DNA from: Bacillota bacterium
GTDB lineage: Bacteria > Bacillota > Clostridia > Acetivibrionales > DTU013
Length of the DNA stretch: 31,356 nucleotides
NCBI GenBank assembly: GCA_023418915.1
Contig: JAEZYU010000056.1
Location: 1-31,356 of the forward strand
Direction of reading: 5' to 3'
Part shown: positions 24,216-31,356 of the stretch, one piece after another
Layout: each line of letters opens with the position of its first letter
How positions within the stretch are numbered: position 1 is the first letter of the stretch
The notes under the pieces: generated by a model
Told to the model about the DNA's origin: nothing
What the model saw: only the letters and a program-made list of their open reading frames with translations
The model's database searches: none
Position numbers and translations under genes: made by a program

Positions 24216-25865
24216 ATGAACATTTTGATAGGAAATGCCTGGCCATATGCAAACGGTTCACTGCATATAGGGCATATAGCAGCATTATTACCGGGTGATA
24301 TACTGGCTAGATATCACAGAGCAAAGGGCGACGCAGTGTTTTTCGTATCCGGCAGCGACTGCCACGGCACACCGGTGGCCATCAGGGCCAGACAGGAAAA
24401 TAAAACTCCTTTGCAGATCAGCGGAGAATATCACAAAGAATTCACTCAATGCTTTAAACAGCTCGGGTTTTCATATGACCTGTATTCAAAGACTTCATCT
24501 GAAGAACATAAAGCTTTCGTGAAAGACTTTCATATAAAACTATATGCTGGCGGATATGTGTATGAAAAAACTAATCAGCAGGCGTACTGCAATACCTGCG
24601 GACAGTTTCTGCCTGACCGCTTTGTAAGAGGCATCTGTCCCCATTGCGGTGAAAATGCCCGCGGCGATCAGTGTGAATCCTGCGGGAGCGTACTTGAGCC
24701 CGAAAACCTTCTGGAGGCTGAATGTACGGTATGCGGCAGCACGCCGGAACACAAGCCCGCAGTTCACCTCTACCTCGCTGTGACAAAAATGAGAAAGGAA
24801 CTCGACAGCTATATTGGAATGCATAAAAGCTGGCGCAAAAATGCATACGAAATGTCAAAGAGATATATCGGAGAAGGTCTTAGGGACAGAAGCCTCACCA
24901 GAGATCTCGACTGGGGCATAGACGTGCCAAGGAAAGGCTATGAAAAAAAGAAAATCTATATCTGGGCTGAGAATGTCCTGGGATATGTGTCCTGCTGTCA
25001 CTCACTGTGCGAACAGAAAAATATTGACTTTCATGAATTCTGGAATACAAGCCGGCAATATTACGTTCACGGCAAGGATAACATTCCCTTCCATACCATT
25101 ATACTTCCCTCCCTGCTTATAGGAAGAACCGATATTGAGCTGAAGCTGCCAGACGAGATCATATCAAGCGAATACCTCACACTGGAAGGCCGAAAGATAT
25201 CAACAAGCGGTAATTGGGCAATTTGGGTGATGGAATTACTGAGCCGGTATGATCCTGACTCCATCCGATATTTTCTCACAGCCAATGGTCCAGAGCAAAG
25301 AGATACCGACTTTACATGGACGGAATTCATCAACAGTCATAACGGTGAATTACTCGGAGCATACGGCAATCTGGTAAACCGAAGCCTGGTATTCATACAA
25401 AAATTCTATGACGGGTCAGTTCCTGTATACACTTTTGACAGACCAGAAATTGAATTGAAAGCAGATACAGAGATGATCAAAGCCGTGCATGCTCTCTACC
25501 CTGTTGTCGGAAGTCTCATTGAGCAGGGCTGTTTCAAGGGTGCTCTGGAAACGATTTTTGCATATGTCCGCAAAGCCAATAAATACTTTGATGAGCAGCA
25601 GCCCTGGATCACAGTAAAAAGCGATAATGAAAAATGCAGCAACACAATGAATACATGCGTACAAATCATAGCAAATCTGTCAATACTGCTTGAGCCCTTC
25701 CTCCCCTTCTCATCCCAAAAGATAAGAAATATTCTTTCAATCGAGCACTCTGACTGGAAACCTGCTGATATCCCGGCTGGAACCTTGCTCGGGCAAGTCA
25801 GTATCCTTTTTAAGAGGATCGATAAAAAAATCATACAAGAGGAACTCGACCGGCTTCATAGCTGA
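24216..25865 (+). CDS. metG: Methionyl-tRNA synthetase
   Basis: The 549-aa product is a class I synthetase that charges tRNA-Met. The HIGH motif is at 17-20. The zinc-knuckle insert has four CxxC pairs (C125/C128, C141/C144, C153/C156, C170/C173). The KMSKS loop is the variant KISTS at 327-331. Four CxxC pairs mark the two-knuckle type found in E. coli and archaea rather than the simpler B. subtilis type. The C-terminal tRNA-binding (EMAP-like) domain is absent and the protein ends after the anticodon-binding helices. ATG 24216 follows AAAGAAAGGA; the longer frame from 24168 overlaps the T-box U-run. Whether it is the only MetG of the cell cannot be told. Confidence 0.93.
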   Translation: MNILIGNAWPYANGSLHIGHIAALLPGDILARYHRAKGDAVFFVSGSDCHGTPVAIRARQENKTPLQISGEYHKEFTQCFKQLGFSYDLYSKTSSEEHKAFVKDFHIKLYAGGYVYEKTNQQAYCNTCGQFLPDRFVRGICPHCGENARGDQCESCGSVLEPENLLEAECTVCGSTPEHKPAVHLYLAVTKMRKELDSYIGMHKSWRKNAYEMSKRYIGEGLRDRSLTRDLDWGIDVPRKGYEKKKIYIWAENVLGYVSCCHSLCEQKNIDFHEFWNTSRQYYVHGKDNIPFHTIILPSLLIGRTDIELKLPDEIISSEYLTLEGRKISTSGNWAIWVMELLSRYDPDSIRYFLTANGPEQRDTDFTWTEFINSHNGELLGAYGNLVNRSLVFIQKFYDGSVPVYTFDRPEIELKADTEMIKAVHALYPVVGSLIEQGCFKGALETIFAYVRKANKYFDEQQPWITVKSDNEKCSNTMNTCVQIIANLSILLEPFLPFSSQKIRNILSIEHSDWKPADIPAGTLLGQVSILFKRIDKKIIQEELDRLHS

Positions 25866-25869
25866 TTTC

Positions 25870-26028
25870 TCAAATGTCAGACCACGGGGGGACAACGTTC
25901 TTATTCTCATTGTACATTTTTTGACTTATGCTAAAGGATTCAAAGGCCGCTGTCTCCGCCTCCTCTTCTTCTATTGCATTATTTTCATAAGCTTGGTAGA
26001 GATTGCATGCGCCGCAGCCGTCCTGTGT
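25870..26028 (-). pseudogene. Possible protein fragment without a start codon
   Basis: A 52-codon minus-strand frame reads like a protein C-terminus (DGCGACNLYQAYENN, then a Glu-rich stretch, ending NKNVVPPWSDI before TGA). An in-frame TAA precedes it and no good start with a ribosome site exists. It may be the remnant of a decayed gene, or a start lies in another frame. I do not recognise the family. Confidence 0.3.
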
Positions 26029-26070
26029 TTATCGTATTGCTATATGTATCTTTGTAAATAATAAAAATCC

Positions 26071-26098
26071 TTGACGTCCGGTATTGCAAAAATATAAC
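26071..26098 (+). promoter_or_regulatory. Promoter of the GH20 gene
   Basis: TTGACG (26071-26076) and TATAAC (26093-26098) with a 16-bp spacer, about 30 bp before the ATG. Confidence 0.6.
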
Positions 26099-26129
26099 AT
26101 ATACTTAACTGATATATTGGAGGTCCGGT

Positions 26130-28100
26130 ATGATACTGATCCCTTATCCCCAAAAAATCACCGAGTCTCAAGGTATATTCCACATAAGCGGAATGACTGA
26201 GATTTTCCTCGACATCTCCTGTGATTACACAGACTTCGAAGCAGCTGTGGTACTTCAGAGTGAAATAGCATCAAAAACCGGGTTAAAGCTGGCAATAACA
26301 AAAGGAAAGCATACGCGCTCTCTCGAAACGGCAGATATGTCGGCAGGACTGATAATACTTGAAAAATCAGGCGAAACCGACACTCATGCCTCTGCCTCTG
26401 CAGGTAAAAAAGTTTCCGGCGGCACCGGTTCAAGCAGCGATGCCAAATCATTAGGCTCAACTCATCAGTCCTACAAACTGACCTCAAACGAAAAAACGAT
26501 CATAATAAGGGGCAGTGGCACAAGCGGCCTCTATTACGGCATACAGACCCTCAGACAGCTTATTCGCAGCTTTGCTTCTTCTATTCCCTGTCTGGAAATA
26601 GAGGATCAGCCATGCTTGGAAAACAGAGGCTTCTATCATGACACGACACGGGGAAAGGTTCCGACGCTTGAAACTCTGAAGGAGCTGGCAGACAGGTTGT
26701 CCTTTTACAAGCTAAACCAGCTTCAGCTCTATATAGAGCATTCATTTGCGTTTCACCGGCACAGTGAGATATGGATCGATTCTGACCCTCTGACAGCCGA
26801 AGAAATACTTATACTTGATGAATACTGCAAAAAAAGATGCGTTGAACTCGTCCCTTCACTGTCGACCTTCGGACATCTTTATCATGCTTTGATATCGAAA
26901 TCCTTCAGTCACCTGAACGAGTATGAGGATATACCGGAGAAACCGTTCCTTTGGACTGACAGGATGGCGCATTACACTCTTGATGCAAGCGACCCGCAAA
27001 GCTTAGGATTCGTCAGGGAAATGATCGATGAATACATCCCGCTCTTTTCCTCCGACAAATTCAATATATGCTGTGATGAGACCTTTGACCTGGGACGGGG
27101 TAAAAACAGCGCACTGGCAGAGGAGATAGGCAAAGGCAAGCTATACCTTTTCTTTGTCAGAAGTCTGACAGAGCACATGAAAAATCATAAAAAGAAAGTA
27201 ATGATGTGGGGCGATATACTGCTTAAATATCCGGAAATCATCAATGATATACCTCAAAACGTCACAATCCTTAACTGGGACTATTCACCCGAAGCGGCCG
27301 AAGACGGCTTCAGACAAATATCCGAATCCGGACTGCGGCAGTATGTTTGTCCTGGTGTACATGGTTGGAACAAATTACTGAACGATTTCGATATTGCTGC
27401 GAAAAACATCGATATACTCACCGGATATGCCCAAAAATATAATGCCGCCGGAATGCTGAACACTGACTGGGGCGACTTCGGCCATATTAACCTTCTGGCT
27501 GGTTCCATCCCATTGGTCGTATACGGAGCGGGACTTTCGTGGAACACAGGACGGCAGGGACAGCCGACAGATGAAGAAATATCAAAAATGGAATACGGTG
27601 ATGCATCAGGAAAGCTCATCAGCCTGGTCCGACAGCTTTCACAACAGCCGGTAATGGATTGGTATGATGTAGTCCTCTGGTATTATGCCTCAGCCGGGTA
27701 CGATGCAGGGTCTTATGGAAGCCCTGGTCATATCAGCGAAAAACTGCTAAATTACAGCGACACAACAGCAAAAGCTGCCTATGACAGGATCGGTCAGCTC
27801 AAAGATGAAATATCATCCTTGCAGCAACATATATATGATAACAGGAAATCCGATGTAACGGAATTTGTTTGTGCAGCAGAAGGTCTTGAGCTATTTCAGG
27901 CGCTTCTGCTGGTACTAAAAAAGAAATTCCTTGGCCAGTCCACAGTCAGCCTCATATTCAGCCCGGCCGAGCTGGCCGTAAAGCTGGAATACTGGTTTTC
28001 CCGTTATAAGATTCTCTGGCGCATGAGGAACAAGGAAAGCGAGCTCTTTCGGATCAAGGATGTCATCATGGGGATCTGCAGTCTGCTAAGAAGTAAATAA
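26130..28100 (+). CDS. Glycoside hydrolase family 20 (beta-N-acetylhexosaminidase)
   Basis: The 656-aa product has a GH20b-type N-terminal domain (about 1-155) and a GH20 barrel (about 160-480) beginning ENRGFYHDTTRGKVPT. The catalytic Asp-Glu pair is D316-E317 in NICCDETFDLG, where Glu is the acid and Asp holds the substrate acetamide. SLSTFGHLYH and ILNWDYSPE are further barrel strands. A helical C-terminal domain (about 545-656) follows. A Ser/Gly/Ala-rich stretch (about 85-112) interrupts the N-terminal domain. No signal peptide is seen, so it probably removes GlcNAc or GalNAc from imported or recycled wall fragments. GGAGGT is 5 nt before the ATG. Confidence 0.88.
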   Translation: MILIPYPQKITESQGIFHISGMTEIFLDISCDYTDFEAAVVLQSEIASKTGLKLAITKGKHTRSLETADMSAGLIILEKSGETDTHASASAGKKVSGGTGSSSDAKSLGSTHQSYKLTSNEKTIIIRGSGTSGLYYGIQTLRQLIRSFASSIPCLEIEDQPCLENRGFYHDTTRGKVPTLETLKELADRLSFYKLNQLQLYIEHSFAFHRHSEIWIDSDPLTAEEILILDEYCKKRCVELVPSLSTFGHLYHALISKSFSHLNEYEDIPEKPFLWTDRMAHYTLDASDPQSLGFVREMIDEYIPLFSSDKFNICCDETFDLGRGKNSALAEEIGKGKLYLFFVRSLTEHMKNHKKKVMMWGDILLKYPEIINDIPQNVTILNWDYSPEAAEDGFRQISESGLRQYVCPGVHGWNKLLNDFDIAAKNIDILTGYAQKYNAAGMLNTDWGDFGHINLLAGSIPLVVYGAGLSWNTGRQGQPTDEEISKMEYGDASGKLISLVRQLSQQPVMDWYDVVLWYYASAGYDAGSYGSPGHISEKLLNYSDTTAKAAYDRIGQLKDEISSLQQHIYDNRKSDVTEFVCAAEGLELFQALLLVLKKKFLGQSTVSLIFSPAELAVKLEYWFSRYKILWRMRNKESELFRIKDVIMGICSLLRSK

Positions 28101-28164
28101 CTACACTTAAGTTTCCTCATTTCAGGAAATAATTCATTCGGCTTAACAAGGTTACTCCTTACAA

Positions 28165-28740
28165 TCAATGCTTTACTCTATTTTTGGCCGCAAAACCAAT
28201 ATTTCTTCTTTCTGCCTCAAACACATAGTAACCGTTGATTTCATGTATCCGTACACCGCCAAAAACCGAAATCATCTTGTTTTTATACCAATCCTTACGC
28301 TTTGTTACCATATACATTTTGCCGCCAAGCTTGAGACGGTTGAAACCTTTTTCAATAAATTTTTTAGCAACAGCAAAATTGGTATGATAGGGCGGATTTG
28401 ATAAAATACAGTCGAAACCGGCTTCATTCAGTCCCTCAAAGCCATCGCTCCTTTGTATGTTCACACCCTCCACTTTGTTTCTAAGAGCATTTTTCCCGGA
28501 CAACAAAACAGCTTCTGGCTCAATATCGACCATATATATATTTGCCGGGTCTGTGAACCTTGCTGCGGTGATACCCACAACTCCATATCCACAGCCAAGG
28601 TCAAGCACCTTCCATCCCTGTTCGAATTCAACTAAGGACAGCATGGCCATCGTTCCTGCATCGATCTGCCTTGGTGAGAATAAGCTTGCTGAAGTTTCGA
28701 ATTCAAAATCATATCCCTTGATCACAGCATTTATTATCAT
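28165..28740 (-). CDS. Small class I SAM-dependent methyltransferase (RsmC-like)
   Basis: The 191-aa product is a single MTS-type Rossmann methyltransferase: LDLGCGYG (46-53) binds SAM, VDIEPEAV follows, and SNPPYHT (114-120) is the NPPY motif of enzymes that methylate exocyclic amines. The best fit is the RsmC-like group (16S rRNA guanine-N2), and one-domain forms of this size are usual in Firmicutes. The ATG at 28740 has GGAG 6 nt upstream; ATG 28758 and 28752 are less well placed. It is last in a minus-strand series after a repeat-filled 240-bp gap. Confidence 0.85.
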   Translation of the reverse strand: MIINAVIKGYDFEFETSASLFSPRQIDAGTMAMLSLVEFEQGWKVLDLGCGYGVVGITAARFTDPANIYMVDIEPEAVLLSGKNALRNKVEGVNIQRSDGFEGLNEAGFDCILSNPPYHTNFAVAKKFIEKGFNRLKLGGKMYMVTKRKDWYKNKMISVFGGVRIHEINGYYVFEAERRNIGFAAKNRVKH

Positions 28741-28769
28741 AATAACTCCCATTATCATTCTGTCATGGC

Positions 28770-28879
28770 CCTCATCTCACACATTAAATGGTATTGCCAA
28801 ATCAAGCTGCACCGGAAAGTCTATTGTTACCTGCCACTCGTCCTCATCTCACACATTAAATGGTATTGCCAAATCAAGC
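28770..28879. repeat. 38-bp direct repeat with 72-bp period
   Basis: A 38-bp block (starts CCTCATCTCACACATTAAAT) occurs at 28770-28807 and 28842-28879 with no visible mismatch. A plus-strand open frame through it (28457-29161) exists only because of the repeat. Confidence 0.9.
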
Positions 28880-28881
28880 CC

Positions 28882-28960
28882 CGTTATAGCGCATCGTTCA
28901 AAGAAAATTTTTATTTGTAGAAAAGTTTCTTACCTCGTTATAATGCATTGTTCAAAGAAG
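28882..28960. repeat. Two further copies of the dispersed CGTTATARCGCATCGTTCAAAG repeat
   Basis: Copies at 28882-28912 and 28936-28960 share CGTTATA, GCAT and GTTCAAAGAA. The segment between them (ATTTGTAGAAAAGTTTCTTAC) resembles the GTTTGTAGAAAATTTTTTCTTAC stretch in the terminal array at about 30958-30980. Confidence 0.6.
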
Positions 28961-28980
28961 TGGGGACATCTATCTCCTTG

Positions 28981-29130
28981 CTATGCCTCATCCTGTACTA
29001 TTTTCTTCTCTTCCTGTCTTCGTTTCTTCTTGTTTTTAGTTTCATTTTCCTGTATTCTGGTCCTTGGATTGATGTCCCAGCTTTTTCTGATTTCCTTCAT
29101 CAATTCATATGTGCCCTTCTTTTTCTTCAT
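28981..29130 (-). CDS. Very small Lys-rich protein (49 aa)
   Basis: ATG at 29130 opens a 49-codon frame, MKKKKGTYELMKEIRKSW then INPRTRI, ending in a basic, glutamate-containing tail (KKKRRQEEKK). An AAAGAGG site 6 nt upstream supports translation. The W-x-INPxTR pattern resembles small conserved Firmicute proteins that I recall as uncharacterised. It follows the EFR1 gene by 34 bp on the same strand. The plus-strand frames over it look like shadows. The function is unknown; an RNA-binding or ribosome-associated role would be a guess from charge only. Confidence 0.65.
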   Translation of the reverse strand: MKKKKGTYELMKEIRKSWDINPRTRIQENETKNKKKRRQEEKKIVQDEA

Positions 29131-29164
29131 AACAATCCTCTTTCATCTACGATACTGCTGATTT

Positions 29165-29953
29165 TTACCTCTTTAGCATTTCCTTTATCTCTACATTAGG
29201 ATTGACATATCTGCCCTTGTTTCTGGTGCCTTTCCCATATTGAATAGCCTTTTCATGACAGTAATGCAAACATGCCAGGCATTGAGTACAGTTGCTTCCC
29301 CATTTTGGCCTTCCCTTGACAGTAATGTTGCCAAGGCTGCAAATTTTTTCACAAATACCACAGCCTGTACATTTGTCATCTGCATAAAATGCTCTGGTTC
29401 CGGTGGCAAACCTGTTGAACAATGAACCAATGAGCGTTGTTTTAAGCCCAGCCAAGCTTCCCTTAAACACGTCAAAAACGCCTGATTTTTGATCAGATAC
29501 CGTTTTGGCAATTTTTTCGATCACTTTTTCTGCGCCTGCAAGTTTTCTTCGTTCCAATTCCTTGGAGTCCACGTCAAAAAGAATTACATAGTTATTCGGC
29601 ATCGTGACAGAGAATGCACTATCCAGTTTGAATCCAGCCCTACAGAGGCTCCTTTCCAACTGCTTAACTGCATTTCCAGCTTCGTCCCCGCATACAGCAA
29701 CTGCATAGACATATCTGGAATGATTGTCAGTAAGCCTCAGCCTTTCAATAAATTCTACGGCGATTCTTGGCGGTGCCCATGCATAAACGGGAAACACAAA
29801 ACCAATTGCTTCGTCATCAGACAATTTATACGTATACTCCTGTTTGGAACTGTTCATCTCAGCAGCGATTGAAACAAGTCTTTCCCCAAGCAGATCCGCC
29901 GTCTTGCGTGCAATGTAATAGGAGTTGCCCGTCCCTGAGAAATAGAATATCAT
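29165..29953 (-). CDS. EFR1-family flavodoxin/ferredoxin fusion
   Basis: The 262-aa product joins an N-terminal flavodoxin-like domain (FYFSGTGNS at 3-11 for the FMN phosphate, FVFPVYAWAPP at 52-62) to a C-terminal module for two 4Fe-4S clusters (C195, C198, C201, C205 and C222, C225, C228, C232). EFR1-type proteins are presumed electron carriers in anaerobes; partners are unknown. AGGTGG lies just upstream of ATG 29953. It lies 82 bp after the YjbQ-type gene, with a 14-bp tandem repeat between. Confidence 0.9.
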   Translation of the reverse strand: MIFYFSGTGNSYYIARKTADLLGERLVSIAAEMNSSKQEYTYKLSDDEAIGFVFPVYAWAPPRIAVEFIERLRLTDNHSRYVYAVAVCGDEAGNAVKQLERSLCRAGFKLDSAFSVTMPNNYVILFDVDSKELERRKLAGAEKVIEKIAKTVSDQKSGVFDVFKGSLAGLKTTLIGSLFNRFATGTRAFYADDKCTGCGICEKICSLGNITVKGRPKWGSNCTQCLACLHYCHEKAIQYGKGTRNKGRYVNPNVEIKEMLKR

Positions 29954-29970
29954 CCTGCCACCTCATCCCT

Positions 29971-30054
29971 ATATTATCATCACGTTATTACCTTCACGAT
30001 ACTATCTTCACGGTATTATCTTCACGGTATTATCTTCACGATATTATCTTCACG
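29971..30054. repeat. 14-bp tandem repeat, six copies
   Basis: Six consecutive 14-bp units with consensus RTATTATCTTCACG fill 84 bp. Units 4 and 5 are identical. The last one and a half units lie inside the 3' end of the YjbQ-type gene and encode its final residues and stop codon. Confidence 0.92.
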
Positions 30055-30428
30055 TAAAACTTCCTGGTCCTTGGCCCGTCAAATTCACAGAAATATATAC
30101 CTTGCCAGGTGCCAAGCTTCATTTGGCCGTCTTCTATTATTACAGTACAGGAAGAACCGATCATGGACGCTTTGGCATGAGCATGTGAGTTCCCCTCCAT
30201 ATGCCGGTAGGTTCTGCTTTCAGGATATACCCTGCGGAATGTATCAAGCAAGTCATATACTACATCAGGGTCTGCATTCTCATTAATAGTGACACCTGCT
30301 GTCGTATGAGGAACGAAAACCACAACCACTCCGTCTGTGACCCCGCTTTCCTGGACATCCTGCCTGACCTGTGAGGTGATATTTAGCATCTGATCAGATG
30401 AAGCCGTTTTAATAATATGCTCTGCCAT
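30036..30428 (-). CDS. YjbQ/UPF0047 family protein
   Basis: The 130-aa product matches the UPF0047/YjbQ family along its length: VPHTTAGVTINENADPDV (39-56), GNSHAHAKASMIG (79-91, putative metal-binding His) and GTWQGIYFCEFDGPR (106-120). Members have been described as weak secondary thiamin-phosphate synthases, and the true role is unclear. ATG 30428 is chosen because GGAGGG lies 7 nt upstream; GTG 30443 is unlikely. The last residues (VKIIS) come from the 14-bp repeat. The tandem array begins some 35 bp upstream of the start codon. Confidence 0.92.
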   Translation of the reverse strand: MAEHIIKTASSDQMLNITSQVRQDVQESGVTDGVVVVFVPHTTAGVTINENADPDVVYDLLDTFRRVYPESRTYRHMEGNSHAHAKASMIGSSCTVIIEDGQMKLGTWQGIYFCEFDGPRTRKFYVKIIS

Positions 30429-30513
30429 TTGTTTTCCCTCCACTCCTTTTTATTGGATCATTTTTCTTACATCAGCAGTGTTATTGTAGTCTGGCAATAT
30501 AAGCTGCTTGCAA

Positions 30514-30630
30514 TGGACAAAAATGCGAGTTTGGGACGTTTAGTCAACATAATCCGGTGTTTTACTCGTTTATTCTCAAGAAATTCACCTTTATTTTGAA
30601 AAATTAGTCCCATACTTGAATTTTTGTCCA
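30514..30630. mobile_element. Inverted-repeat element, array copy 1
   Basis: Left end 30514-30537 (TGGACAAAAATGCGAG...) and right end 30607-30630 are 24-bp imperfect inverted repeats with about four mismatches. They are of the same family as 321-470. Confidence 0.6.
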
Positions 30631-30767
30631 GTTCGCTTATTGATACCTCGTTATGCGACATCCTTCACCTCGCTATTACTCATATTTCAAGAAAAAATCT
30701 CGTTTGTCGGAAAATTTTTCTTACATCAGCAGCGTTATTGTCGTCTGGCAATATAAGCTGCTTGCAA

Positions 30768-30885
30768 TGGACAAAAATGCGGGTATAGGACGTTTTAGTC
30801 AACATAATCTGGTATATTACTCGTTTATTCTCAAGAAATTCACCTTTATTTTGAAAAATTAGTCCCATACTTGAATTTTTGTCCA
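30768..30885. mobile_element. Inverted-repeat element, array copy 2
   Basis: Same structure. The left end reads GTATAGGAC where copy 1 has GTTTGGGAC, while the right end keeps GTCCCATAC. Confidence 0.6.
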
Positions 30886-31023
30886 GTTCGCTTATTGATA
30901 CCTCGTTATGCGACATCCTTTACCTCGTTATACCAGATATTTCAAAGAAAAAATTCCGTTTGTAGAAAATTTTTTCTTACATCAGCAGTGTTATTGTCGT
31001 CTGGCAATATAAGCTGCTTGCAA

Positions 31024-31141
31024 TGGACAAAAATGCGGGTATAGGACGTTTTAGTCAACATAATCCGGTGTTTTACTCGTTTATTCACAAGAAACTCACC
31101 TTTATTTTGAAAAATTCGTCCTATACTTGAATTTTTGTCCA
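31024..31141. mobile_element. Inverted-repeat element, array copy 3
   Basis: Same structure. Both ends carry the changed base (left GTATAGGAC, right GTCCTATAC), so complementarity is restored relative to copy 2. A fourth element starts at 31279 and is cut by the window end. Confidence 0.6.
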
Positions 31142-31356
31142 GTTCGCCTATTGACACCTCGTTATGTGACATCCTTTACCTCGCTATTACTCATATTTCA
31201 AGAAAAAATCTCGTTTGTCGGAAAATTTTTCTTACATCAGCAGCGTTATTGTCGTCTGGCAATATAAGCTGCTTGCAATGGACAAAAATGCAGGTATAGG
31301 ACGTTTTAGTCAACATAATCTGGTATATTACTCGTTTATTCACAAGAAATTCACCT

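Larger units (their letters stand above)
30467..31356. repeat. ~255-bp tandem repeat array, 3.5 copies, open at the window end
   Basis: Units begin at TTACATCAGCAG at 30467, 30721, 30977 and 31232, giving periods of 254, 256 and 255 bp. The fourth copy is cut by the window end. Each unit holds an inverted-repeat element of 117-118 bp plus a spacer of about 137 bp. The spacers after elements 1 and 3 (GCTATTACTCATATTTCAAG) match each other and differ from that after element 2, so the array may have grown as ~510-bp dimers. Minus-strand frames of 64-78 codons recur in it but diverge after indels. Confidence 0.92.

Noticed and set aside
28457..29161. Plus-strand 234-codon frame
   Set aside because: It overlaps the methyltransferase antisense and runs through the 72-bp repeat, giving a duplicated SSHTLNGIAKSS stretch. 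No domain and no ribosome site.
30467..31172. Minus-strand frames of 64-78 codons starting MSHNEVSI that recur in each array unit
   Set aside because: They share a start because the DNA is repeated, lack a ribosome site, and their C-terminal halves shift frame after a one-base indel. Nothing indicates selection on protein.

Overview
The window looks like a chromosomal segment of a low-to-mid GC Firmicute, most likely an anaerobic member of the Clostridia. The evidence is Shine-Dalgarno sites of the GGAGG type before most genes, a tRNA-Met T-box riboswitch, a SpoVB/MurJ-type flippase, two LTA-synthase-like membrane sulfatases, an EFR1-type flavodoxin/ferredoxin protein, an ARE-type ABC-F protein and several intracellular glycosidases. 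No species can be named from the sequence alone. No rRNA, tRNA or CRISPR array was found, and there is no intact transposase.

Layout. 1-811 has no gene. It holds a 222-bp-spaced direct repeat, a 150-bp element with 24-bp terminal inverted repeats, a 23-bp tandem repeat, and a promoter with a palindrome. 812-6520 is a peptidoglycan block: a D,D-carboxypeptidase (+) converging on a three-gene minus-strand cluster of an ATP-grasp ligase resembling D-aspartate ligase, a FemX-type aminoacyltransferase and a MurJ/SpoVB-type flippase. 6649-10451 holds a GH1 glycosidase, an ABC-F protein whose Shine-Dalgarno lies inside a leader hairpin, and a small possibly frame-broken ORF with a perfect 20-bp palindrome at its start. 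10775-16670 holds an Lrp/AsnC regulator with a small partner gene, a large LtaS-like protein, a cyclase-family hydrolase, an XRE/S24 regulator and an amidohydrolase. 16789-23439 is all minus strand: GH10 xylanase, an aldo/keto-reductase-like protein, then (in order of transcription) an LtaS-like sulfatase, a membrane-anchored MutS-like ATPase and an MBL-fold hydrolase. 23440-26129 holds a degenerate element, the T-box and metG. 26130-30428 holds a GH20 hexosaminidase and a minus-strand series (YjbQ, EFR1, a 49-residue protein, a small methyltransferase). 30463 to the end is an array of ~255-bp tandem repeats that runs off the window.

The genes point to two themes: building and remodelling the cell envelope (carboxypeptidase, ligase, bridge transferase, flippase, two LtaS-like enzymes, GH20) and intracellular breakdown of oligosaccharides (GH1, GH10, GH20). 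The most distinctive sequence feature is non-coding. Nearly every longer intergenic region carries a different tandem or dispersed repeat (periods of about 14, 20, 23, 72, 222 and 255 bp), and one inverted-repeat element family occurs at both ends of the window and next to the T-box.

Gene functions are read from visible motifs and remembered family features. No database search was run.
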